A stretch of DNA of 52,954 bases, from NCBI RefSeq assembly GCF_030272615.1, contig NW_026729279.1, forward strand, positions 1-52,954, written 5' to 3'. Every line of letters begins with the position of its first letter. Position 1 is the stretch's first letter. The notes beneath the pieces are model-generated. The model made no database searches, had not been told where the DNA came from, and was given only the letters and a program-made list of their open reading frames with translations. Positions 11,853-24,200 of this stretch are shown here, piece after piece. The position numbers and the translations under genes are program-made. This DNA is from Cryptomeria japonica (taxonomy: Eukaryota; Streptophyta; Pinopsida; Cupressales; Cupressaceae).

Positions 11853-12726
11853 TTTTGGTATTATGTGAACTGGTATGAGGACATAATGACATTGTATGTT
11901 GTCATTGATGTCAATATGCTAAACAAGTGAGAACCGGCATGTGAGAGAACCGATAGAACACTGTGAACCGGAATTTGTGCCAAAGTGAAGTGGTGTGTTT
12001 GTTCATGATGAACTAGCATATAGTTATGAGAACTGGCACCTGGAAGTATTGTATGACTACCGGTTGGTAGTCTCAACTTCAGGGTTTCTAGTTTAAGTGC
12101 TTCAAGCCTGTGTGGCTCAACTGGTGACTTTGTGTGATGAGTTAGCATAGTAACAAAGAATAGATTGTGTTGCCACGTAAGCCTTGTGCGTGTGAAGGAT
12201 CTTGCATGAAGGAGATTGTTCCTATCTACCTCGGGAATGTGAGAATTCTGTAAAATGGTGATAACATGTGATGGGATATCAGCCGCTATAAAATCGGTGG
12301 AAATGGACGATGGAGAATGTCTTGAGATTGGATCAAGAACTGTTGCATTTAATGCAATGTGCTCAATGGTCAGGATTGAACCATTTGAATTCCTTAACCT
12401 AACAGGTTTAGGGTTTAGGTTTTATGCTACTGACCTATCTATTTTCCCATAAGGTCGATGTTGTGTCTCTTTCTAAGGTTGTTGGCAAAAGTTGTGTGTG
12501 TGTATCCAAGAGAAGGGATACGTGATTCTTGCCAGACCAAAAGGAGAGAAGTGATACCTATAGAGTGTAAGTGTAGAAGGTGAAGAGGAGCTTGAGCGGA
12601 TCTGCATTAGCATTGAGTGATATTACTAGATCATTGTAATACCTGTTGATCTCTAACCACCTCAACAGTTGCAAAATCCCTTAATAGGGTAGCCTTAACC
12701 GGCTTCCTGTAAATCCTTTAACAGGG
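11853..12726 (+). repeat. E5 5' LTR, first part
   Basis: It starts TTTTGGTATTATG, where the usual TG is absent; the 3' LTR has TATTGG. It contains the GACTACCGGTTGGTAGTC hairpin (12056-12073 region) and a TTTAGGGTTTAG telomere-like stretch. It is interrupted by E6 and resumes at 20520. Short open frames here do not look coding. Confidence 0.85.
12722..12726. repeat. Target-site duplication of E6, left copy (CAGGG)
   Basis: CAGGG matches 20515-20519. The uninterrupted site is seen in the E5 3' LTR near 26461-26470 (aacagggtaattc). Confidence 0.9.
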
Positions 12727-13918
12727 TGTAGCATCCTAAAATTGCGACACTTGCAATTTTGACTGCATTTGGATCTTCACGATGGCGATGCAACACGGAA
12801 CCTGAATGGAGACCCCGAAACTTGTTCATGACATCAAAAACTGCATTTTTCAGCACCCTGGCCTAATCCTCCTTGCACCCTGTTGTCCCTGGAGGTGGGA
12901 CCATGGCGCCCAGCGCCCTGGTCCCTGGCCCTATTTTGGGCCCGGTCTCTTATGGGGCTTCGGGTCTTTAAGTTTGCAAATTGGAAAATATTATTTCCTG
13001 GTCGGCCCAAGGTCGGGAAAATCAGTCTATCAGCCCTAATTGACAAGTATATAAACTACATTTCCTCTCCCATTTGAGGAGGTGAAAAAGGAGGATATAT
13101 GTGAGCAAGGCACGAAAGTGACATTAAAACATTCAAGCATTCAAGCATTCCTTCAAGAAATTGAGCATTCTAAGTCTCCATTCAAGGCTAAGTGTTGCAT
13201 TCAAGACAAGGATTCAACCATTGAGGAGGAGATTACATACAACATACAACATACATTACACCTTCACATGTAATAATACAAACATTCTTACAACAAGGTA
13301 TCAGTACTTTTTTACATTACAAACATTTACATTTACAACATTCTCATTTCTTGGTTAATTCCAAAACCGGGGTTTGACCTAAAGGCAAACCCCTCATCCC
13401 TAACCCCCCAATCATCCTCTCTTTTCTGTGTGTAGGTTACAGGTATGCGGCTGTAATTGAAGATCTGGAATCCTTGTGCAGAGACGAACAGATCCACCTT
13501 CATTTCACGGATTTTTCGGAGGACCATGTGCACGCCGGGTGGCATCGTCCTGTCAACTTTCGCTCAAATTTGCAGAACAGCACCGTCTCAACATTTTACT
13601 GCTAATTCCAGGTCCGCAGCTTCATCCCATATCCCTATCTCTGCTTATAAGCGAATCTTTCCTACTTTACATGCATTCCTAGTTCAATCTTTCTATCTAC
13701 ATTTCTTTACAAAAGAGGGTATCCTTGATGTCCTAACCCTTGAAACTCATTTAGAATCCAATCTTGCATTGCGTGGGATAGGATCTTGTGGGTTTCAACC
13801 CCTCTTTTGAATGTAAAGTCTCTCCTAAGTGAAAACCATCAACCCTAGTGACTCTCCCTTCTCTCTCCTTGGAGTTGGGGAGGGGAGAACAACTAGGGTT
13901 CGATTTTTCCTCTTTACA
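12727..13918 (+). repeat. E6 5' LTR
   Basis: 1,192 bases, TG...CA. One copy of a GC-rich hairpin unit at 12898-12924 (GGACCATGGCGC, three-base loop, GCGCCCTGGTCC). The 3' LTR has three copies. TATA-like GTATATAAAC at about 13048-13057. Confidence 0.9.
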
Positions 13919-15102
13919 TTTTGGTGAACCCGATGTGAACATCCTCATTCTGATTATTCATGGTTAGATCTGAAAATTTTGTTTCCTTAATTACATTTCC
14001 ATGTTTAATCTTTTGCAAATTTTAGAGGCTAATTGCATAAAAACCCTAAAATTTTCTTTTTAGTAATTAAACTTGTGGAATGTTTAATTGTTAATGCTTG
14101 TTTCAGATCTACCCTTCTATTGCAAATTATCAATTCATATTTGTGCTTTAATTCTGAAAATTAAGTGGTTAAATGTCAAAACCCTAATTTTTAAGACCTT
14201 CTTGATTCAACCTTTGACTGATAATTTCACTGATCAAAACACCTCCAAATCGGCTGTAACTTTGGATTCCGCAATAAAATCACAATATCTTTCATCCCTG
14301 AAAATTTGGAAAAAAGTTGCGAGGACCGTGTACACCCCGAGCGCCATCGTCCCCGACATTTTTTTCGAAATTTCTGGAGCTGGATCTTACTGTATTTTTC
14401 TGCTAAAATCCAGAATTTTGGCTGATTTTATCAATTCTAACACTTTCAAAACTAAAGTCAAAGTTGGTCTAGTGATTGCTTGGATTAAGGCTTCTAATCA
14501 TTCAAAAATTGTTGAAATTAAAATTCATATCAAAATTGTGTTTCTTACAGTCCTAAATCTGAAAAGTGTGTTGGTGTTCATTCAAAATTTCAGTGCTTTA
14601 TTCAAATTTTTACAATTTGTGACTTTTGAAATTAAGTGTTTAATTGCAACAACTCTGATTTCCGCTTTCAAATTTGAATTTTTCATGAAATCGAGTCAAC
14701 TTTTAAATTTCAAAACTTACATTGCTTTTAGTATTCCCTCTAAAATCATAAAATTCAAAATTCTAGTTTCCCTCTCTCTTTCAAAATTCAAATTTTGCAT
14801 TTTTCAACAATCTTGGTAGGGTTCAATTTTGAGATTGCAATTTTAATTTGGCCTATCTATAGATCGTAAAAGCACTCAATTTTTTCAGATTGGCTTTAAA
14901 ATCATCATAACTTTCATCCCTAAAAATTTCAAAAAAAGTTGCGAGGACCGTGTGCGCTCCGTTCGCCATGGTCCCTGACATTTTTTCTGAAATTTCAGGA
15001 GATTGTCCTGATTGCATTTAACAGCTTAAATCTAGGAGATTGGCTGATTTTATTGAAATTTGCTACCTATAAAATTCAAAATCTTCTCTCTTTCTTTAGT
15101 GC
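13919..15102 (+). other. E6 leader: primer site (13922-13940) and AT-rich untranslated region
   Basis: TGGTGAACCCGATGTGAAC follows the LTR by three bases. Its complement ends in ...CACCA and contains GTTC, as a tRNA 3' end would, but I cannot name the tRNA. E8 has the identical 19 bases. The leader contains two copies of a GAGGACCGTGT...CCATCGTCCC/CCATGGTCCC motif (about 14319-14358 and 14943-14977), also present in the LTR (13508 and 20117 regions). A 243-codon open frame at 14088-14819 has Phe/Ile/Lys-rich composition and no family resemblance; I treat it as chance. Confidence 0.6.
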
Positions 15103-18100
15103 ATGAGTTTTACAACAATAAGCCCTACTTATACTATTCCCGTTAGACGAAGCCTTAGAATTAAGTCTTTCCAAGGTTTAATTACTGAGGAGATGGAACC
15201 TAATTTGAATGGCCTTTTTAACGAGGACATGGGTAATTCCTCTAATCCTCTTAATGATGAATTAGCTCTCCATGAGGTTTCTGTAGAACAACTTTCAAAA
15301 TTGGATAACCAATTTGATGATTTTCGATAATGGATGTCTCAAGAATACCCCGATAGTGAAGCTCTTTCATTAATTGAGGGTCTAAAACGTATGGTTCAAA
15401 GTGATAAGAATGGAATTGATATTTTGTGTGGTATTGCACACATTGTGGATTCGAATGTGATGCCGATGAAAAGTTGTGCCAAAACTTTAGGTTATACACA
15501 ACCTCCTACTCAAGTTAATCATTCTATTCCTTTGACAACTCCTATTGCTAGTATACCTACCTTTACATCAAACATAATGACTACTTCAACACAAGACATT
15601 CCCCCTATGATCACCAGTCATGGGGGAAATCCTTCCTCTTCAATCAATCCAACTTCTTCATTCATTCCTTCAATAAGTGTTCCTATTATATCACCACAAA
15701 TGAACATGACGGAAGGGGGCAATTCGTTTAATCATTCCATTCCTCCTTGTAGTGTTCCTCCTTTCCAATCATCTCCTATGACTAACTATCATAGTGTCCC
15801 GCCACCTTACTCTCTACCTTCTTTCAATAACATAACACCTCCATCACAATCTAACACGTCTAATATGAACTCTTCGACTGAAGCGACCATTAACAATCTT
15901 GCACAAACTGTCTCTTCTTTACAGCAACAAATTGCCTCTATGAATCAATCTAAGTTTAGTGTGCCCACATTTGATGTTGCGAGCCCACTTTCTCTTGACA
16001 TTGTTCGAGCTATCCCCCCTAAACATGTTGAAATTCCACATTTGGAGCTTTATAATGGTAAGGGTGATCCTCTAACACATGTTAAGACATTTCAAACAAT
16101 ATGTACCGATTTTGCTTATGACCAAAGGTTGCTTGCAAAACTGTTTACTAGAACATTAAGAGACAAAGCCCTACAATGGTATTGCTCGTTGCCTTCTTAT
16201 TCTATTTCTTCTTTCAAACAACTTGCAAATGCTTTTATTCAACAATTTCAAAACAATATAAGTCCTAAAGTTACTTTGATTGATTTAATGCATTGTAAAC
16301 AAGGTGTTAAAGAAAAAGTGACTGATTTCATTGGTAGATATAAGCATTTGTATGCTCAAATTTCTTTTCCAGTACCTGACAATGACATTCAAAGAATCTT
16401 TATTTCTAATTTGCAAAAAGATATTAGAGAAAAACTCCTGTTTTCTGAGTTTACTTCTTTCCAACAGTTGTGCACAACTCTTCACAATTATCAACTGACT
16501 GTGAGTCAAATGGAACAAGCAAATCCTATGGCTCTGAGTGATAAGGGTGATAGTAGTCAACAACCATTTGGGAAGTTTAAACTGACCAGAGAGTCCATTA
16601 AATTCAATGAAAACCTCATCAACAACAATGTGAATGCAGCATCAGGTGTGCCTCCTATTTTTAAGTTTTTCAAGAAAGAAAGAAAGTTTACTCCTTTGAA
16701 TGAATCATTGCATAGTATTATGAATAAGTTATTAGAACAAAATGTGCTTACTCTCCCTCCTATAAGTCAAATAGATCCTGCAAAGATTAATTCGCCCTAT
16801 TTTGATAACAAATCTTTTTGTCAATTTCATCATCAACCTGGGCATGATACCGAAAAATGTTTTGCTTTAAAGGGTAAAATTCAAGATTTGATTGATAATA
16901 ATACTATCTCTGTTTCTGGTGTGAATGATAAAGGCAACACATCTGTAGCTCCTCCTAACCAAAATCTTAAGATTTTCACTGATCCATTGCCTTCTCATAC
17001 CTCTAATGGGATTGATACTACTGATTCCTCTGTCTCACCTGATCATCTCGTGTCTATGACTCTGAATGTGATTAACTTTGTGGAGCAACAAAAAATCCCT
17101 AAAGAACTTTCCATCACATTTGATTCCAGTGAAACTATCAGGGCACCTGCTGGTCCTTTATATATAGTTGCAAAAGTCAAGAATACACCTTGCCGTGGAG
17201 TGCTTATTGATCCTTCTTGTATGGTTAATGTCATTACTGAAGAATTTCTTTTTACTTTGCAATTGAATCAAGTGATCTATGATGAAACAAATGTGGTTGT
17301 GAAATTATTTGATGCATTTTCTTCTCTTGCAATTGGTTCTATTACAGTACCTATTGAGGTCCATAACAAACCCCTTCATGTGGACTTTTCTATTATTCCA
17401 TCATCCGAACAATTTCGTGTGAAGCTAGGCTATCCTTGGCTATCTTCCATGAAAGCTATTGCCTCTCCTATTCATAAGTGTTTGAAATTTCCCCATAATG
17501 GTGAATTTGTTACTGTCAATCATAGTCTCTTTAAACCAGCTGAAAGAGCTTCTAGCGTTCCTATTGATTACTTTTGGCCTAAACAATTCCAATCTCTTCC
17601 TCCGCGAAGTGATCATCTTTTTAAATCTTATCAAAAGTGGAAAAAAGATATGAACCTATCTCTAAGTGAACCTAGAACACCCAAACTTGACATTCCTATC
17701 GTTCTTGAGAAGGAAGTTCTTCCTTTGAAAGATAAAACCAATGTCTTTCCCCAAGAAGATTCCCAACCCATCCCTATGGATGTGACTATGCCTATATCTA
17801 ATATACTTCCTAAAAGTAGACCTATACCTCCTCGTCATGATGGACTTGGTCTCCTTCCTAAACCAAATATTCCTCCCTTATATGGAGCAGTTCCTCCTCC
17901 TTCCTCTTATGGAGAGAAGAGAGCTTCCTCTTCCCCTATTGTTCAACCTAAGAGACCACAACCTAAACACCCAAGTGATAAGGATGAGAACATTCCTCCT
18001 TCTCAATCTTCTCAACTTCCTACTAAGACTAGACGAAATCGTTCTGCACGTGAACGCCGACAAAGGTGTCGTCTTAGAGCTCAGGTAGCTACTTCCCAAA

Positions 18101-18528
18101 CTTTGCAATCCCCAAAAACACCTTCAGCTAGTATTATCCCATTTTCTCCTCAGCCGAAAATTGAGCCAAAATCTCCTAAACGTAAGATGCATGATGGTCT
18201 TGACCCTGTGCGAGTTAAAGATCCTATTTTTATAAATCTTGATGATGATATACATGAAAATGTTATTCATGATGAAAATGTTACTCCTGTTCATTCTGAT
18301 AGTGAATATGAATATGTTGATGTTGATAACCATTTATCTAACGAATTTTCTAAAGCACTTATCCTAGCTCCTAGACAAGAACAATGTGGCTCGGAACATG
18401 AACATAGCCCTTGTTTGGATCTTGTGATAGCTCCATCTGCTGTGTTGGATGTTCCTCCTCTAGCATGTTTCCTACCTTCCCGAAATATTGATCAGCAAGA
18501 TCGGGGGGTAGATGACGTGCTAGAATAG
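15103..18528 (+). CDS. E6 gag-protease-like polyprotein (Tat-like), one internal stop
   Basis: The frame from ATG 15103 is open to 18528 apart from a TAA at 15328-15330. An uninterrupted 1,064-codon ORF starts at ATG 15334. Counting from 15334: a Ser/Pro/Thr-rich N-terminus (~1-190), a Gypsy-type capsid domain (~225-400, including GKGDPLTHVKTF and DKALQWYCSLP), and an atypical zinc knuckle CQFHHQPGHDTEKC at ~496-509, with His for the second Cys, as in Tat-lineage Gag. A retropepsin-like region with LIDPSCMVNVI around Asp626 follows, then a Pro/Lys-rich tail. The normal D-S/T-G triad reads D-P-S, so protease activity is doubtful. No RT follows. Confidence 0.85.
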
Positions 18529-19254
18529 TTTCATTAGCATAGCAGATTCTCTCCTCCTCTCTTTTGTTACTTCTTCTATGTGTTATTCTCATTCTTCTAT
18601 TTGTTGTCCTTAGTGTTGTCTACTTGAGGATGATGCAAAACATTGAGATCTCTTTTGGTCTCTCTCATGTTGACTCAAAAGACACATGTGTTCCCTTCTT
18701 CTAGGTGACCTTCCTTGATTGGGGAATGAAGAACAATTATGCATACATACATATGATATACATGAATTATCATACAGCATACTAACCCCGAGGAAAGCGA
18801 AGTCACCTTGTGCTTTGTGTTTTGTGTCTATTATCCTTGGGCTTATCTCACACTTGGGGGCTAAATCCTTGTGATAATTTGCTCCTTTCTCATTTCTTAT
18901 ATGTATCACTACCTTAAAGCAATCACCCCCGGTGAGGCATGTGCGATCGCTTTAACGTAGGGGGGCATACATCCCGTTCATATCTTTTCAAGATACTTGA
19001 AAATTTCTTGACAAATTTAGCTTTGCCTTGAAAATTTTTGATATCTTTCTTGCATGACTCATAGTGAGGGAACCTTACTACTGACAGTCATGGTTCTCCC
19101 TCATGATCTTCAATTTTACTTTGTCAATTGAAGTCGTAAGATCCTTAGTCCACTGGGGGCTTGGTGTATCTTGACTCCTTGACGTGGTGAAGGTTTTTCA
19201 ATGTTGTTTCCTTGTACTTTATCGAAAGTATGAGCGTACGCTTATACTCCCGCT
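18529..19254 (+). other. E6 3' noncoding region
   Basis: About 725 bases with no convincing ORF. It contains short G/C-rich inverted motifs such as ACTTGGGGGCT, CACTGGGGGCTT and AAAGTGGGGGCT. The last is the polypurine tract. Confidence 0.5.
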
Positions 19255-19269
19255 AAAGTGGGGGCTAAA
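19255..19269 (+). other. E6 polypurine tract
   Basis: AAAGTGGGGGCTAAA directly precedes the 3' LTR. Confidence 0.8.
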
Positions 19270-20514
19270 TGTAGCGTCCTAAAATTGCGACACTTGCAAT
19301 TTTGACTGCATTTGGATCTTCACGATGGCGATGCAACACGGAACCTGAATGGAGACCCCGAAACTTGTTCATGACATCAAAAACTGCATTTTTCAGCACC
19401 CTGGCCTGATCCTCCTTGCACCCTGTTGTCCCTGGAGGTGGGACCATGGCGCCCAGCGCCCTGGTCCTTCAGGACTAGGGCGCCCAGTGCCCTGGTCCCC
19501 AGGACCATGGCACCGAGTGCCCTGGTCCTTGGCCCTATTTTGGGCCCGGTCTCTTATGGGGCTTTGGGTCTTTAAGTTTGCAAATTGGAAAATATTATTT
19601 CCTGGTCGGCCCAAGGTCGGGAAAATCAGTCTATCAGCCCTAATTGACAAGTATATAAACTACATTTCCTCTCCCATTTGAGGAGGTGAAAAGGGAGGAT
19701 ATATGTGAGCAAGGCGCGAAAGCGACATTAAAACATTCAAGCATTCCTTCAAGCAATTGAGCATTCTAAGTCTCCATTCAAGGCTAAGTGTTGCATTCAA
19801 GACAAGGATTCAACCATTGAAGAGGAGATCACATACAACATACAACATACATTACACCTTCACATGTAATAATACAAACATTCTTACAACAAGGTATCAG
19901 TACTTGTTTACATTACAAACATTTACATTTATAGCATTCTCATTTCTTGGTTAATTCCAAAACCGGGGTTTGACCTAAAGGCAAACCCCTCATCCCTAAC
20001 CCCCCAATCGTCCTCTCTTTTTTGTGTGTAGGTTGCAGGTACGCGGCTGTAATTGAAGATCTGGAATCCTTGTGTAGAGACGAACAGATCCACCTTCGTT
20101 TCGCGGATTTTTCGGAGGACCGTGTGCACGTCGGGCACCATCGTCCCATCAACTTTCGCTCAAATTTGCAGAATAGCACCGTTTCGACATTTTACTGCTA
20201 ATTCCAGGTCCGCAGCTTCATCCCATATCCCTATCTCTTCTTATAAGCGAATCTTTCCTACTTTACATGCATTCCTCGTTCAATCTTTCTATCTACATTT
20301 CTTTACAAAAGAGGGTATCCTTGATGTCCTAACCCTTGAAACTCATTTAGAATCCAATCTTGCATTGCGTGGGATAGGATCTTGTGGGTTTCAACCCCTC
20401 TTTTGAATGTAAAGTCTCTCCTAAGTGAAAACCATCAACCCTAGTGACTCTCCCTTCTCTCTCCTCGGAGTTGGGGAGGGGAGAACAACTAGGGTTCGAT
20501 TTTTCCGCTTTACA
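19270..20514 (+). repeat. E6 3' LTR
   Basis: 1,245 bases, 53 more than the 5' LTR. The difference is in a GC-rich hairpin array at 19441-19528 (three units of 27 bases with 3-4 base spacers against one unit in the 5' LTR). Otherwise the two LTRs are nearly identical by eye, so the insertion is fairly recent. Confidence 0.9.
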
Positions 20515-20519
20515 CAGGG
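20515..20519. repeat. Target-site duplication of E6, right copy (CAGGG)
   Basis: Matches 12722-12726. Confidence 0.9.
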
Positions 20520-21178
20520 TAATTCAAAGCTATTGAGTTTGAAATCCTTTAGCTATTGAGTTCTTCAAATCCTCTAACAAGGTAACCTTTAACAGGGTTT
20601 AATCCTTAACCAGGTATTCTAGCCATCCCTTAACCGAGTGATCCCTAAAAGAATCAGTTCCTAGTAGAACCTATTGTAATGTCTCTAACTGGACAAGGCT
20701 CCTAATAGAGCGGACTTCTAAAGAGTTCAAAAATAGCTTGTGGGTATTCATCCCCAGCATGGTTTTTCCCAGTTGGGTTTCCATGTGAAAAATATGTGTT
20801 TCATGTGTGATGCTTTTATCTTGTGATGCTTTGCTATTGTCTGTCAAGCATATGATGGTTATGTGTTTTATGCCTGTCAATAAAACATGTTGAACTAGCT
20901 GTTATTATGATCTAATGATAGATTACCTATTTATGCATAAGGGTAAAATGGTAGTGTAGTCTTGAGTTGAGTGAAAAGCTAAGTGAGTAACTGGTTAATG
21001 CTTGTCTCAGTCATTCTTAGCTTTACTAGTTGCACTCTGTTTCAAACCGGTGTTACTGTTTGCTAGTCATTTCAAGTGTCTATTGTCAAGCCAGTTTAGG
21101 ACTGTATTTTTGTCTATACTAATTCACCCCCCCCTCTTAGTACCGGGTTGGTACTATCCATTCATCATTGAGTTATCA
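20520..21178 (+). repeat. E5 5' LTR, second part
   Basis: Continues the LTR after E6 and ends GAGTTATCA just before the primer site. Contains the GGTTTTTCCCAGTTGGGTTTCC block (about 20760) and the terminal stem TACTAA/TTAGTA at 21117-21142 with a C-rich loop. Matches 26461-27109. Confidence 0.9.
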
Positions 21179-21180
21179 AT

Positions 21181-21192
21181 TGGTATCAGAGC
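21181..21192 (+). other. E5 primer binding site, tRNA-iMet
   Basis: TGGTATCAGAGC, two bases after the LTR, is the standard complement of the initiator tRNA-Met 3' end used by many plant Copia elements. Confidence 0.9.
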
Positions 21193-21252
21193 ATCCTCCA
21201 GGTCCTCTATGCTATAAGCTTAACCACTTGACATAAAGATCCCAATCTAATA

Positions 21253-24200
21253 ATGAAGAGGGAAGGTCCAAAGTTTAACAAAGAAAATTTCAGTATATGG
21301 AAAGACAGAATGAAGATGTACATCAGAAGCATGGGTGCTCAACATTGGAGCTATGTTGAGACTGCCTATGTTGCTCCTATTGGTACCTTCACCGATGACC
21401 AAAAGAGAGAGATGTAGGAGAATGGGCAAGTCATGGAAGCCCTAATTAGTAGTTTATCTAACATTGAGTTTATTGATGTTTAGGATAAGGTAAATCCCAA
21501 AGAGGTATGGGATACTCTGGAAAATATCTATGGCAGTGATGAGCATGTAAAATAGGCTAAGGAAGAAAGCCTTAGAGGGAAGTTTGAAGATATGCGGATG
21601 CTTGAAGGTGAGACCATTCAACAATATGGAATAAGAATCAAAACCACTGTTGGAGATATCAAGAGTGTAGGTGGTAAAATAGAAGATTCCACTGTGGTAA
21701 GCAAAGTCCTGAGATCCCTATTGTCAGTCTATGCAATAAGGGTTGCTGCTATTCAGGAGCTAAGATCAATAGACAAGACTAAGGTATCCCTAGACTCCAT
21801 CATTGCAAAGTTGACATCCTATGAGCTAAATAGTTTCAATGGCAATGTTCAAAAGACTGAATCAGCTTTTAAAGCTTCTGCAATACCATCCAAAAAAGGA
21901 AAAGAAGCTAGCACTAGTGGTGAACCAAGACAGGGCAGCGAAATGGATGATGAGGAGATTCTGATGGCATTTGAAGCTCTCCTTTCCAGAAAACTTCCTA
22001 AAGGAACCAGCAAATACAGAGGTAAGCTACCTTTGAAATGCTTTTCTTGTAACTGGATAAGACATATTGCTATAAACTGTCCTAATGGCGACAACAAGGA
22101 CAAACTAGAAAGGTTTAAGAAATTCAAAGGAGGAAACCGGAGAAACTATTTTGTGGCAGTTGATGAAGGTGTCACAGATGAAAAATCAGAGGATGAAGAA
22201 AATGAAGATATTGTGTTTGTTGTTGTCAAGGAAGATGTGTCAGACAAGAAGGCTCTTGTCTCTTGGTTTGATAATTCCAATGAGTGGATCATTGACAGTG
22301 GTTGTTCTCACCATATGACTAGTGACCGGAGCAAGTTTCTATCCTTGGAGAAGTACGATGGTGGTGTGGTTCGCTTTGGAAATGATGCACCATGCATGGT
22401 CAAAGGTAGAGGGTCTATCTCTCTAAATGGAAAGAGTAGTGCTGACAATGTGTATTAGGTTGATGGTCTTAGACACAACCTTCTGAGTGTTGCCCAGCTG
22501 AATGATAGTGGCCTCACTCTAGAATTCAATAATGGAGTTTGCAGAATCAAAGGAAAGAATGGTGAATTGGTGGCCACTGGCAGGCAGACCAAAGGTAACC
22601 TATTTCAGCTGAGTGCAAATATAAGTACATGTCTTATGGCTAAATTCGATGATAGCTGGATATGGCATAGGAGACTCTGCCATGTAAACTTTGATAACAT
22701 TGTGAAGGCTAGTAAGATCAAGGTAGTTAGAGGGTTGTCAGTGCTAAGTAAACTAGATAATACCTTGTGCAAGGAGTGTCAATTGGGGAAAATGTCTTCC
22801 TCAACCTTTAAAGGTAAATCTTTCACTATTGACAACTTGCTTGACCTTGTGCATACTGATTTGTGTGGTCCTATGAAAACTAGAAGTGTGCAGTGTGATA
22901 GGTACTTCATGATTCTCACTGATGACTGCTCAAGAATGATGTGGGTCACATTCTTAAAAGACAAGTCTGAAGCCTTTCTAAAGTTTAAAGCTTTCAGAGC
23001 ATTAATGAAGAAGGAAAGTGGTAAAAGGATCAAGTGCCTAAGAACTGATCAAGGAGGGGAATTCACTTCCGGTGAATTCAACAAGTACTGTGAAGAACAT
23101 GGCATCAAGAGGCAATTGTTTGCCCCCTGGACTCCATAGCAGAATGGCCTAGCAGAGAGGAATAATCAGACTGTGGTTGAAGCAGCTAGAACCATGTTGA
23201 TTCAAGGAAAGGTAGCTCACACCTTTTGGAGAGAAGCAGTGAGCACTGTAGTCTACATAATGAACCGGGTACTCATCAAGAAAGGTAAGGATAAAAATCC
23301 TTATGAGTATTGGACCGGTAAGACTCCTATGGTTAGCTACTTTAGAGTGTTTGGTAGCAAATGTTACATCAAGAGGAGTGAACACCAAAGCAAATTTGGT
23401 GCGAAATGTGATGAGGGAATATTCCTAGGATATTCCACCAAGAGCAAAGCTCTCAAGTGTTTCAACAATAGGACTCAAAGAATTATGGAAAGCATCAATG
23501 TAAGAGTTGATGAAACCTCTGAGAAAACTGAGGAAACCAGTAGTGAGCAAGCGGTAAACAAACCGGTTGCAACCTTTTGGGAACCGGTTGACAGCCAACC
23601 GAGTACCAGTAACAATGTTCCTACACCAGAAAATGTAGAAGTTGATACTGATGGAGATGAGGATGAAGAAGAAAAGAAAGAGGAATCTATCAAGACCATT
23701 CCTCGGTATGTCAAGCTGAATCATGATCCTAAGTAGATCATAGGAGATAAGGATGCAGGAATCCTTACAAGAAGAAAGGTCAGAGAAAACTCATGTATGA
23801 TCTCTGAATTTGAGCCTAAATCATTCAAAGAGGCACATAAGGATGAAGAGTGGATCAAGGCAATGGAAGAGGAACTTGACCAAATAGAGAAAAATGGTAC
23901 ATGGTCTTTGGTACCCCAACCGGAGCACAAAAATGTCATTGGTACTAAATGGGTTTTTAGAAATAAGCTGAATGAGGATGGCATAGTGATTAGGAACAAA
24001 GCCAGATTAGTGTGCAAAGGATATGCTCAAGAAGAAGGAGAAGACTATGGAGAAACCTTTGCTCACGTAGCCAGATTGGAAGGAGTCTATATGCTTCTTG
24101 CATATGCAACTTTTAAAGGTTTCAAAGTATATCAAATGGATGTAAAATCTGCATTCCTAAATGGTGTACTTGAAGAGGAGGTGTATATTGAGCAACCAGA

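Larger units (their letters stand above)
12727..20514 (+). mobile_element. E6: non-autonomous Ty3/Gypsy (Tat-like) element with gag and protease-like region only
   Basis: LTRs at 12727-13918 and 19270-20514 both start TGTAGC and end TTTACA, and are flanked by CAGGG. The internal region holds a primer-site-like sequence, a ~1.2-kb leader, one long gag-PR ORF, about 740 bases of 3' noncoding sequence and a polypurine tract. No RT, RNase H or integrase is present, so it fits the terminal-repeat-with-GAG class of dependent elements. The reference for its empty site is the intact E5 3' LTR. Confidence 0.9.

Noticed and set aside
12806-13077. Short ORFs in the E6 LTRs (starting METPKLVHD)
   Set aside because: They occur in both LTRs and differ in length through the hairpin array; no sign of coding conservation.
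14088-14819. 243-codon ORF in the E6 leader
   Set aside because: Phe/Ile/Lys-rich AT-driven composition, no domain, and it lies between primer site and gag. Probably an open frame by chance, although I cannot exclude a leader peptide.
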